A stretch of DNA of 64,000 bases, taken from assembly GCA_020633235.1 (NCBI GenBank), contig JACKEA010000005.1, positions 682,001-746,000 of the forward strand, written 5' to 3'. The position numbers and the translations under genes were made by a program. The notes beneath the pieces are model-generated. The model was not told where the DNA came from, searched no databases, and saw only the letters and a program-made list of their open reading frames with translations. This document shows, piece by piece, positions 36,262 through 45,086 of the stretch. The stretch's first letter is position 1. Every line of letters begins with the position of its first letter. This stretch comes from Polyangiaceae bacterium. Its GTDB lineage: Bacteria; Myxococcota_A; Polyangia; Polyangiales; Polyangiaceae.

Positions 36262-37032
36262 ATGGACCATACAGCTCCGGTTCCGCGACCTGTTCGCTCT
36301 CGGCTGGTCGTTTCACTTTCGACTCGAGCGTTGCGTCCTGTCGTGCGGAGTGCGGCGCGAGCAGCACTCCAAGGGCGCCGCACTGCCCCCTCCGCAGCAC
36401 AACGCGGACGGTTTCTGCGCTCCGACGTGAATGCGATTCTGGATGATATCTGGCGGCGCGTTCCCGAGTTGCTGAGAGAGGACGAGGAGTTCGAGCGAAT
36501 TCAGAATATCGGCAACCAGCTCAACGTTTTTCTCTGCGCCGTGACGATTGCGGCGTACCACGCGCTCATCGACCGCGGGATCGACCGACGCCACGCGATG
36601 GCGTTGTTCGCCGACGTCGGCTGGAAGGTCTACGAGCGCATGCTGAAGCTCCCGTATTTCATCAGCAAGGTGCGGGGTCGCGACCCTCAACGCCGCATGA
36701 GCTTCGCCCTCGAGGCGCTGTTGCGCTTTCCCTTCAGCGCGCCTGGCGCACCTGGCTACGAAGTGAGCGCGTGGTCCGAGCGTGGGCGCTTTCTCACCCA
36801 CTGGAGCCACTGTGCCCCGCTGGGCTTCGTGAGGCGATACGTCGCACGTCACGGCGATCGGGGTGAGCTCGACGCCTTCTACGAATCCTGGTGCTTGTAC
36901 GACTGGCCTGCAGCGGACATCCTGGCCGGCGGCCGTGCCGGCGAGCACGGGCACTATCTCCGACCCCATACGCTGTCTCGTGGCGATTCCGTTTGCGACA
37001 TGTGTTGGTCGGCTACCCGCCCGAGCTCGTGA
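36262..37032 (+). CDS. ATC-hydrolase-like (L-2-amino-thiazoline-4-carboxylate hydrolase) protein
   Basis: 256 aa. The helical N-terminal part (LLREDEEFERIQNIGNQLNVFLCAVTIAAYHALIDRG) and the Cys-containing C-terminal part (FYESWCLYDWPAADILAGG..., GDSVCDMCW) match the arrangement of the ATC-hydrolase-like family, where a C-terminal GDxxCxF-type block is conserved. Such proteins are often annotated without a proven substrate. GGGAGGTGAT precedes the ATG. Paired with the PII-like gene downstream of one sigma-54-type promoter. A thiol or metal role would fit the context but is not shown. Confidence 0.6.
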   Translation: MDHTAPVPRPVRSRLVVSLSTRALRPVVRSAARAALQGRRTAPSAAQRGRFLRSDVNAILDDIWRRVPELLREDEEFERIQNIGNQLNVFLCAVTIAAYHALIDRGIDRRHAMALFADVGWKVYERMLKLPYFISKVRGRDPQRRMSFALEALLRFPFSAPGAPGYEVSAWSERGRFLTHWSHCAPLGFVRRYVARHGDRGELDAFYESWCLYDWPAADILAGGRAGEHGHYLRPHTLSRGDSVCDMCWSATRPSS

Positions 37033-37080
37033 CTGCACGGCGCAAGGGCGCTGCGCACGAACCTTGCACAGAGCCGAGCC

Positions 37081-38025
37081 ATGGTCGCGATTCGACTCCT
37101 TACGGCGCTCTTCTCGGTGAACGTCGCGCTCCTCCTGCCGTGCGCGGGGCATGCCGCCACGCCCCAGCTCGCCCGTGCCTCGAATTCCGTGGTTGCCTCC
37201 GGGTTTGCCGTCAACACGCCCACTGCCTGGCCGACGAACACCGCCGCGCTTCCGCGCCTTGGCAGGTCGTCGGCTCCGCCCGTCGATTGGTTGTGGGCTT
37301 ATCGGCACCCTGCGCTAGGGCGCAGCTCGCCCGACCCTTGGCAGAGCTTGCCGACCCTCGCTGCGGAACGCCTGGGATGGGGGGAAGTGCCGCTGATGCT
37401 GTCGCGGGACGAATGCCCAGCGCCAAACGCGATCACCTTCCGGGGTCACCATGAGAGTGACGCTTTCCGGGTGCTCGATTGCGATGGATCCGTCGCCCCC
37501 GGTGCGCTCGATCGGCTGAGTGTTCTGGCGCGCCCCTGGAAGGTCTCCCGCCCCGAGGTCCCACTGCCCTCGACACCGACTCCGGCGGCTGGCGCCGGCG
37601 AATGGGTCCCCGGAGTCCGGCTGCTGCATCCGCGCGTCTTCTGGCTCGTGCAGCACATCGCCGATCGATTTCCAGGTCGTGCGCTCAGGATTGTCAGCGG
37701 CTACCGACCGGGCCAGGGCGCCCACGGAAAGGGTCGCGCTCTCGACTTGACGGTATCGGGCGTCGACAACGTCGATCTGTTCCGCTTCTGCAGGACCCTG
37801 CCGGACGTCGGTTGTGGCTACTATCCCAACAGCACTTTCGTGCACGTCGATGTTCGCCCGGCGGGAACCGGCCACGCGATGTGGGTGGACGCGTCCGGGC
37901 CGGGCGAGAAAGCCAAATACGTGGACGGCTGGCCGGGCGTGGTCGCGCCGGGCTCCCGGCAGTGGACGTGGCGCCCGCCAATGACCGCTGCGCGTCGAAC
38001 GGACCTCGAAGCCACCAGACGGTAG
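37081..38025 (+). CDS. Exported DUF882/M15-type peptidase-like protein
   Basis: 314 aa with a signal peptide (MVAIRLLTALFSVNVALLLPCAGHAA). The C-terminal half resembles the YcbK/peptidase M15 fold: RIVSGYRPGQGAHGKGRALDLTV supplies His and Asp ligands, and YPNSTFVHVDVRP supplies the last His. These proteins act on peptidoglycan cross-links in the periplasm. The N-terminal half is unique. It lies 48 bp after the ATC-hydrolase-like gene. A weak sigma-54-like match at about 37052-37067 has a C where the second G should be and is not counted. Confidence 0.75.
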   Translation: MVAIRLLTALFSVNVALLLPCAGHAATPQLARASNSVVASGFAVNTPTAWPTNTAALPRLGRSSAPPVDWLWAYRHPALGRSSPDPWQSLPTLAAERLGWGEVPLMLSRDECPAPNAITFRGHHESDAFRVLDCDGSVAPGALDRLSVLARPWKVSRPEVPLPSTPTPAAGAGEWVPGVRLLHPRVFWLVQHIADRFPGRALRIVSGYRPGQGAHGKGRALDLTVSGVDNVDLFRFCRTLPDVGCGYYPNSTFVHVDVRPAGTGHAMWVDASGPGEKAKYVDGWPGVVAPGSRQWTWRPPMTAARRTDLEATRR

Positions 38026-38122
38026 TCCATCTCGCGCTGGTTGCGGGTGCGCGCGCTGCAACCTACACTGCGCCGTCCCTCCGCGACGATGTGCGCCCGG
38101 CCGCCCGCGCTTCATACGGACC

Positions 38123-38758
38123 ATGAGCTCGCGACTCCCTGCCAGCAAGCACGACCGCCGCAGATTCTTGCGCGTCTTGAGCGGCGCTGCGGCCGCGTTC
38201 ATGGGTCCGCCAGCGTGCATGTCCCCGCAGCAAGACGCCGACGGGCACGGCCCGTCCGGTCAGGGCGGCGCGCCGGACGCGAGCCCCGCCGATGGCTCGA
38301 CGGGCGGCGCCGCGGAGAGCGAAGCTGGAGCCGAGGCCGAGGCGGGGCAGGACGCGCCGGAACCCTGCGCCGAGCCTGCGCCGAACCCGCCCGGCTGCGA
38401 ACCTCAACCGTCAGGGCGCGCGGTGGGCCGCCCCTGCGATTTTTCGGGGTTTCGCCTGCAAGCGGCTCCGCACGACGACGTGTTTCAGTCCGCCCTCATC
38501 GGTCGGGATGTTGACGGCTGGTACGCTCGTTCGGCCGTCTGCACGCACATGGGATGCAACCTGGCGGTGCCGGACGCGATCGTCCCTCCAGGCGTCGTTT
38601 GCCCGTGTCACGGCAGCAACTTCGATCAGTACGGCCATGTGCTCAGCGGACCCGCGGGTAGCGATCTGCGCCCAATGGCGCTGACTCTGAGTTGTGACGG
38701 AATCTTGTACGTCGACGTCGACGTAACCGTCGGACCAGAAGTCCGACTCGCGTACTGA
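38123..38758 (+). CDS. Tat-exported Rieske [2Fe-2S] protein
   Basis: 211 aa. A twin-arginine leader (RRRFLRVLSGAAAAFMG) is followed by a Gly/Ala/Glu-rich linker with a lipobox-like AC. The Rieske fold carries CTHMGC (C140, H142, C145) and CPCHGSNF (C160, C162, H163). The extra Cys pair (C145, C162) forms the disulfide of cytochrome bc/b6f-type high-potential Rieske proteins. No cytochrome b gene is nearby, so it is not part of a bc complex encoded here. It may pass electrons to the cupredoxins (inference). A gene-end repeat follows 4 bp after its stop. Confidence 0.88.
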   Translation: MSSRLPASKHDRRRFLRVLSGAAAAFMGPPACMSPQQDADGHGPSGQGGAPDASPADGSTGGAAESEAGAEAEAGQDAPEPCAEPAPNPPGCEPQPSGRAVGRPCDFSGFRLQAAPHDDVFQSALIGRDVDGWYARSAVCTHMGCNLAVPDAIVPPGVVCPCHGSNFDQYGHVLSGPAGSDLRPMALTLSCDGILYVDVDVTVGPEVRLAY

Positions 38759-38761
38759 GAT

Positions 38762-38818
38762 TTGTTGGTACGGCGCGGAAGCGTACAGCCTCCTCACCCT
38801 GCGCCGGCGTGACAATCC
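38762..38818. repeat. Inverted pair of dispersed gene-end repeats
   Basis: Arm 1 TTGTTGGTACGGCGCGGA (38762-38779, plus) and arm 2 at 38799-38818, minus strand GGATTGTCACGCCGGCGCAG. Same family as 18695-18756. A further partial copy (CCGGTGCGGCGCGGATTC) follows at about 38851-38868. Confidence 0.6.
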
Positions 38819-38865
38819 TCTACGATTGGCCACACGGCTCACGCGGTTGGCCGGTGCGGCGCGGA

Positions 38866-38901
38866 TTCGACAATAGTCTGCGCCCCTGTCTCAAATGACT
38901 C
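38866..38901. promoter_or_regulatory. Candidate activator binding site upstream of copA
   Basis: GACAATAGTC (38869-38878) and AAATGACTC (38893-38901) repeat the two half-motifs seen at 35102 and 35124, with spacing 24 instead of 22. It lies about 60-90 bp upstream of the sigma-54-like promoter at 38957. Confidence 0.45.
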
Positions 38902-38936
38902 GAGCCGCGCTCCGGGACACTGGCTGCCCGCTCTCG

Positions 38937-38966
38937 AAGCGTGCCCTTCGCTCCGCGGGCACGCTT
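38937..38966. repeat. Perfect 10-bp inverted repeat over the copA promoter
   Basis: AAGCGTGCCC - 10 bases - GGGCACGCTT. The right arm is the -24 element of the candidate sigma-54 promoter. No T-run follows, so it is not a standard terminator. It could be an operator for a second regulator. Confidence 0.55.
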
Positions 38967-38972
38967 GTTGCG
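38957..38972 (+). promoter_or_regulatory. Candidate sigma-54 promoter of copA
   Basis: GGGCACGCTTGTTGCG: GGCACG-N4-TTGC is a perfect core match with GG-N10-GC spacing. The predicted start is about 44 bases before the ATG at 39027. Confidence 0.65.
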
Positions 38973-39026
38973 TGCCGGTGGGCGTGCGCTGATTCCCAGG
39001 CGCTCGCGCTTCGAAGAAATGACGCC

Positions 39027-41315
<2,289 letters not shown>

Positions 41316-41324
41316 GGCTGCAAG

Positions 41325-41540
41325 ATGGAATACCTCATTGCAGCACTCGCGCTGGCCGTTGCGTGCGCCGTGTGGGTAGCGGCTCAGCAGATGAGCGGGC
41401 AGCGCCCTCGGGCCTGCCGTGGTGACGGGTCGTGCGAGGCTCGCGGCCTGCGATCGTGTCGGGAAGGTGGCGGGCAGTGCGCTCTGGCGCATTCTGAGGA
41501 TCCGTCGAGCGTCCCCGCCGAGCGGATCAATCGAAGGTAG
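41325..41540 (+). CDS. Small membrane protein with Cys-rich tail, 71 aa
   Basis: One N-terminal membrane helix (YLIAALALAVACAVWVAAQQ) followed by a short tail with four Cys (RACRGDGSCEARGLRSCREGG, then QCAL). It starts 9 bp after copA and is probably cotranscribed. It resembles other tiny Cys-rich proteins found beside metal transporters, but I do not recognise a family. It may assist copA or bind metal. Confidence 0.5.
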   Translation: MEYLIAALALAVACAVWVAAQQMSGQRPRACRGDGSCEARGLRSCREGGGQCALAHSEDPSSVPAERINRR

Positions 41541-41645
41541 TCGGCTCGCAAGAAGGCCGTCGCCAGGCCGGAATGCCGACATCGTGAACAGCGACCCGTG
41601 TTCGCAGGCGACCACGCTGGGCTCGGCGCGCTGAGTCGCGCGTCG

Positions 41646-41683
41646 GTTCGCAATATTGTGAACGAACGTCGGACAATTCTCCG
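41646..41683. promoter_or_regulatory. Candidate activator binding sites upstream of cupredoxin 2
   Basis: Two AT-core palindromes with centres about 22 bp apart: GTTCGCAATATTGTGAAC (41646-41663, 16 of 18 symmetric) and TCGGACAATTCTCCGA (41669-41684, 14 of 16). The second contains GACAATTCTC, identical to the site at 35102. They lie about 65-100 bp upstream of a sigma-54-like promoter. Confidence 0.55.
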
Positions 41684-41745
41684 AACGCGGCGCGCCGCGT
41701 GATGCATCGCTGGCGCATGTTCCTGGGAAAGCCGTCCAGGTCCTG

Positions 41746-41761
41746 TGGCGTGGTCCTTGCA
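41746..41761 (+). promoter_or_regulatory. Candidate sigma-54 promoter of cupredoxin 2
   Basis: TGGCGTGGTCCTTGCA: GG-N10-GC spacing and TTGCA intact, two mismatches in the -24 block. The predicted start is only about 2 bases before the ATG at 41774, so the transcript would be nearly leaderless. That is a weakness of this call. Confidence 0.5.
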
Positions 41762-41773
41762 GCGCTGCTTCGC

Positions 41774-42112
41774 ATGAACAAGCTCCTCGGCCTGCTGGCG
41801 CTCCTCACTTCCGCATCCTTGGCGCCCTCCGCAAGTGGCGCACCCCCCTCCCGAAGCGTTTCCGTCAGCGTGGACGCCAACGGCTTCCACCCATCGCGAG
41901 TAACGGCGAAGACGGGCGAGAAGCTGACGCTCGTCTTCGTTCGCAAGAGCGACGAGACCTGCGTCAAGAAGGTTGCGTTCCCCGATCTCGGGATCACGGA
42001 GGCCCTTCCGCTCCGACGCGCGGTGCGGATTTCGATCCCGACAGAAGCAGCCCGCACGCTGGGGTTCCAGTGTGGAATGGGGATGTACAAGAGCTCGGTC
42101 GTCGTCCAATGA
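41774..42112 (+). CDS. Secreted cupredoxin-like protein, 112 aa
   Basis: Signal peptide MNKLLGLLALLTSASLAPSASG, then one cupredoxin domain (SVSVDANGFHPSRVTAKTGEKLTLVF..., ending GFQCGMGMYKSSVVV). The Cys and Met ligands are in the QCGMGM loop and a His is in GFHPS. It resembles small periplasmic copper proteins of the 'EfeO-type cupredoxin' fold found with copper ATPases. The ATG at 41774 gives a proper signal peptide. The frame from 41699 would add unrelated residues and include the promoter. It overlaps the next gene by four bases. Confidence 0.8.
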   Translation: MNKLLGLLALLTSASLAPSASGAPPSRSVSVSVDANGFHPSRVTAKTGEKLTLVFVRKSDETCVKKVAFPDLGITEALPLRRAVRISIPTEAARTLGFQCGMGMYKSSVVVQ

Positions 42113-42375
42113 CACGCTTGCCATTGTTCCGCTTCGGCGCCATCCTGCTCCTCGCGACGGCGTGCAGCGGCCTGACCGAACCGGACCCGGAGCCGATCGA
42201 GCCGGCACCGACGGTTTTGAGGCTCCGTCCCCATTCACGCATGCCATCGGCGCCGGCACTGCAGAGCGACTCCGGCGCTGCAGCTTGCTGCGGCGCTGCG
42301 ACTTGCAAGCAGGTTGCCGGCGGATGCGGTTGCCGCGGTAACCCAGCCAACCAGCCTGGAGGCTGCGGGAGCTGA
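42109..42375 (+). CDS. Small lipoprotein with a Cys-rich C-terminus, 88 aa
   Basis: Lipoprotein signal (PLFRFGAILLLATAC), acidic Pro-rich linker (EPDPEPIEPAP), and a tail holding CC, CKQVAGGCGC and a final GGCG, six Cys in about 25 residues. That is metallothionein-like. Its ATG overlaps the cupredoxin stop (ATGA). No family recognised. A periplasmic copper/silver sponge is plausible from composition and context only. Confidence 0.65.
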   Translation: MTRLPLFRFGAILLLATACSGLTEPDPEPIEPAPTVLRLRPHSRMPSAPALQSDSGAAACCGAATCKQVAGGCGCRGNPANQPGGCGS

Positions 42376-42407
42376 ATTCGCACACCAACTGGAAAGGAGA
42401 CCATCAA

Positions 42408-43106
42408 ATGCACTTGAGCCAATACCCCCTGGTGGCGGCGCTTGCGCTCGCGGGCTGCGCCAGCCAGCCGCCGGGCACTCGCCCCGACGACATGAGCGCC
42501 TTCGATCACCACCGCGCGGCAACGATGCATCGCCAGCGGGCTGCGGAGCTCCAAGCTCGCTTCGATCCTTCAGCTTGGAGAACGAAGGTGTCAGGATCCC
42601 ACAGTACGGATTTCGACGACAGCGGGCGGCGGTACAACCCTACCAGCAAGTTCCTGGACGAATCCAAGGAGGAACGTTCTATCGCTCGCAAACACGAAGC
42701 GGCGGCGCACGTCTTGGAGCAGTCCGAGAATCGGCAATGCGGCCCGATACCAGCCGACGACCGGAGAAGCTGTCCGCTGATGCACGGCGTGGTGCGGGAG
42801 CAGGACGTGCCCGGCGGCGCGAAGCTCATGCTCGCGCCGGAGATGTCGGCCAGCGCGCTGGCCGCACACATGCGCTGTCATCACTCGTTCGGGAGAGCGC
42901 ACGCCTTCGAAGGCATGCTCGGTTGCCCCCTGTACCTGAAGGACGTCGACATCGACGTCAGTGAGGGCGGGCACTTTGTCACGATCACAAGTGACGATCC
43001 GGCGACAGTGCAACAGATCCGCACGCGCACGCACGTGCCGTCCGGGGCCCTCACTCACTCCGACGCGCCGCGCTCGAACGACCGGCCCGCGGCAATCAGG
43101 GAGTAA
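42408..43106 (+). CDS. Hypothetical lipoprotein rich in His/Met/Cys, 232 aa
   Basis: Starts after a clear AAGGAGA site. Lipoprotein signal MHLSQYPLVAALALAGC. The mature part has CGPIPADDRRSCPLMHG, AAHMRCHHSFGRAHAFEGM and LGCPLYLKDVDIDV, clusters of soft-metal ligands. No family recognised. It lies 33 bp after the Cys-rich lipoprotein and 6 bp before the next gene, so it belongs to the copper operon. Confidence 0.65.
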   Translation: MHLSQYPLVAALALAGCASQPPGTRPDDMSAFDHHRAATMHRQRAAELQARFDPSAWRTKVSGSHSTDFDDSGRRYNPTSKFLDESKEERSIARKHEAAAHVLEQSENRQCGPIPADDRRSCPLMHGVVREQDVPGGAKLMLAPEMSASALAAHMRCHHSFGRAHAFEGMLGCPLYLKDVDIDVSEGGHFVTITSDDPATVQQIRTRTHVPSGALTHSDAPRSNDRPAAIRE

Positions 43107-43112
43107 TCCGAC

Positions 43113-43634
43113 GTGTCCAAGGAGCTTCGCCTCCCCAAACCCGAGCAGCTTGCCGCCATTCCGTCGCGCGCCCCGTGGCCCCGGCTTGGTGCAGCGGTGC
43201 TGCTCGCCCTGGTCGCGCTATTGGCGATCGCCTGCATGACCAGTCCCATGGAAGACGGCAATGAACAAATGCGCCGAGCGCTCGTCAGCGCCGGGGGCGA
43301 GATCTCGCAACACGCCGAAGCTTGCGCTAGGACGGCAACTCTGCCCGGGGTCACGGATGAGCTTCAGCGCCACGAGCAAGCGATGGACGGGATCCTCGAT
43401 CGCGCAGACGCTGCGATGGGCGAGATGCACGGCATGCACTGCTCGGGAAATCAACTGGACTCCATGATGAGCACGCTTGCCAACATGCGGACCACGATGG
43501 ACGACCACGCGGCACGTCTATCCCACGCAACGGACGTGACCGACGCACAGAAGGAGTGCGCCCGCTACCGCGACGACATGCTCGGCCTGTGCGATTCTGC
43601 GCGGGACGACAACGAGATGGTGAGCTGCATGTAG
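43113..43634 (+). CDS. Hypothetical membrane-anchored protein, 173 aa
   Basis: Starts at a GTG after GGGAG. An N-terminal anchor (LGAAVLLALVALLAIAC) looks like a membrane or lipoprotein signal. The helical rest is Met/His-rich (MGEMHGMHCSG, MMSTLANMRTTMDDHAARL) with paired Cys. The pattern suggests a four-helix periplasmic metal-binding protein like other copper-island proteins, but no family is recognised. Last plus-strand gene of the island, convergent with the transporter at 43658. Confidence 0.6.
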   Translation: MSKELRLPKPEQLAAIPSRAPWPRLGAAVLLALVALLAIACMTSPMEDGNEQMRRALVSAGGEISQHAEACARTATLPGVTDELQRHEQAMDGILDRADAAMGEMHGMHCSGNQLDSMMSTLANMRTTMDDHAARLSHATDVTDAQKECARYRDDMLGLCDSARDDNEMVSCM

Positions 43635-43657
43635 CTTGGAGTAGCGGGACGAGTTTC

Positions 43658-44095
43658 TCAGCGTGCCTCGGTTGCGGCATCCTTGGGAGGCGATCCGCCC
43701 ATCTGACGCCCGGCGTCTCGAGCCACGAGGAACACACCGAGCAGGATGGCCGCGACGCCGGCCCACTGCGGAGCCGACAGCCGCTCGCCGAGCATCAATC
43801 CCGCGACCACCACGATGATGGCGAAGCCGCCGGTGACCATGATCGGATAGGCCGTGCTGATCGGCAGCTTCTGCAACGCGAAACCGTAGAACACCACGTT
43901 CGCGGCGAAACACGCGACGCCGAGGAGCACGACCCAATGTCGGAGCAAGAGCTTGAGCAACCCGACGAAGCCGTTGTCCATGATTCCCGCGCCGGCCAGC
44001 TCGAGCTCCACGCCGCGCATGCCGAACTTGATCATGAGGTTTGCCGCAGCGTTCAGCAGTAGCGCTATCGCGAGTGCAATGCCGTACTTGGCCAT
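43658..44095 (-). CDS. SMR/EamA-type small transporter, 145 aa
   Basis: Four predicted membrane helices (GIALAIALLLNAAANLMIKFG, LLRHWVVLLGVACFAANVVFYGFAL, ISTAYPIMVTGGFAIIVVVAGLML, QWAGVAAILLGVFLVA). FYGFALQKLPISTAYPIMVTGG resembles the SMR/EmrE motif around helices 2-3. The membrane glutamate of EmrE helix 1 is not obvious, so an EamA-like half protein is an alternative. I chose the ATG at 44095. Confidence 0.75.
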   Translation of the reverse strand: MAKYGIALAIALLLNAAANLMIKFGMRGVELELAGAGIMDNGFVGLLKLLLRHWVVLLGVACFAANVVFYGFALQKLPISTAYPIMVTGGFAIIVVVAGLMLGERLSAPQWAGVAAILLGVFLVARDAGRQMGGSPPKDAATEAR

Positions 44096-44166
44096 GGGGG
44101 CGCGCACCATACAGCGTTTTTCGGCGACCGGTAACACGCCGACGCGTGGCGCGGCCCAGCGCGGCC

Positions 44167-44901
44167 TCAGAAGTGCGCCGTGACCGTGCCCAGCAGCGTG
44201 GTGCGCTTCGCGAAGTGGCTCTCCCACTCCGTCAGCGGGCCCACGCCGTCGAAACGCGTGGTGTCCACGAAGGTCCAGGACGCGCGGACGCCCAGGGACA
44301 GGTGGTACAAGAAGCGGAACTGCGGCCCGATGCCGAACTCCGCATACGGCAGCGACGTCTTCTCGCTCTCGGCGCCGCCGGCCCACTCGGCGCGAGCCGA
44401 GAGCATGGTGCTGCCGATCACGCCGTCCGCCATGATCCGGAAGGGGCCCACCACGGGAACGTACAGGCGAAGCCCGACGCCCAGGTCCGTGGTGGACAGC
44501 GTGTTGTCGTACGCCACCGTGGTCACGCCGCCGCCGGCCAGCGTCGATTGCGTGTGGCGCAGGGAGCCGATCAGATAGAGTCGCGGCGGGACGCCGGGGA
44601 TCTTCCCGCCCACGCCCAAGAGCCCCCCGACGCTGGAGCTGCCGGCGCCCGAGAGCGTGGCGCCGAGGGTCAGCTCACCGATGAAGAACGTGCCTCGGCG
44701 GCGACGCCGCTCGGCGGCGTCTTCCTCGCGCTCGGCGTCGTCGGAGGTCGCTGCCTCTACGTCGACGTTGGAGCCGGGCTCCACGTAGTAGCCGTCGTCC
44801 CGGCTGCCCGTGGCGGGCGCGGCGCTGTCCACCGATCCGGCCCAGGCGGGCCCCGCGAGGGAGGTCACGAGCGCGACGGCGAGGAGGGACGTGCGAGACA
44901 T
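44167..44901 (-). CDS. Putative outer-membrane beta-barrel protein, 244 aa
   Basis: Signal peptide MSRTSLLAVALVTSLAGPAWAG, an acidic/basic linker (DDAEREEDAAERRRRRG), then alternating amphipathic strands (FFIGELTLGATLSGAG, RLYLIGSLRHTQSTL, LGVGLRLYVPVVGPFRIMAD...) ending in the aromatic C-terminal residue typical of barrels (TVTAHF). No specific family or channel function can be named. The ATG at 44901 follows a purine-rich stretch; the frame is open further upstream without a signal. Confidence 0.7.
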   Translation of the reverse strand: MSRTSLLAVALVTSLAGPAWAGSVDSAAPATGSRDDGYYVEPGSNVDVEAATSDDAEREEDAAERRRRRGTFFIGELTLGATLSGAGSSSVGGLLGVGGKIPGVPPRLYLIGSLRHTQSTLAGGGVTTVAYDNTLSTTDLGVGLRLYVPVVGPFRIMADGVIGSTMLSARAEWAGGAESEKTSLPYAEFGIGPQFRFLYHLSLGVRASWTFVDTTRFDGVGPLTEWESHFAKRTTLLGTVTAHF

Positions 44902-45055
44902 CGCCCCCCGCCTTCGCAAGTGCCGTGCCCGAGGACGAAGCCGGAGAAAAGCCGTCATTGTCGGCGCTTTCCGCAGGAGTGTGCGCCGGGCGCACAGCCG
45001 AGCCCGGACGCCGGCGTGACCCGCCGTTCACCCCGCCGCGGCGGGCGGCGCGAGG

Positions 45056-45078
45056 TTCCGCGCCGCCCCGACATCAGC
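45056..45078 (-). repeat. Dispersed gene-end repeat, copy
   Basis: Minus strand GTCGGGGCGGCGCGGAA, 9 bp after the stop of the gene that ends at 45087. Confidence 0.5.
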
Positions 45079-45086
45079 AGCCGAGC

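Noticed and set aside
37052..37067. Sigma-54-like element before the DUF882 gene
   Set aside because: TTGCA and CACG are present, but the essential GG is CG and the start would fall almost on the ATG; not counted with the five better matches.
38762..38779. TGGTACGGCGCGG as a sixth sigma-54 promoter
   Set aside because: Shares TGGTACG but lacks GC at the right distance; it belongs to the dispersed gene-end repeat.
38895..39026. 44-codon upstream extension of copA
   Set aside because: The extension has no metal-domain similarity and would contain the candidate sigma-54 promoter and inverted repeat. The ATG at 39027 starts directly with the His-rich segment.
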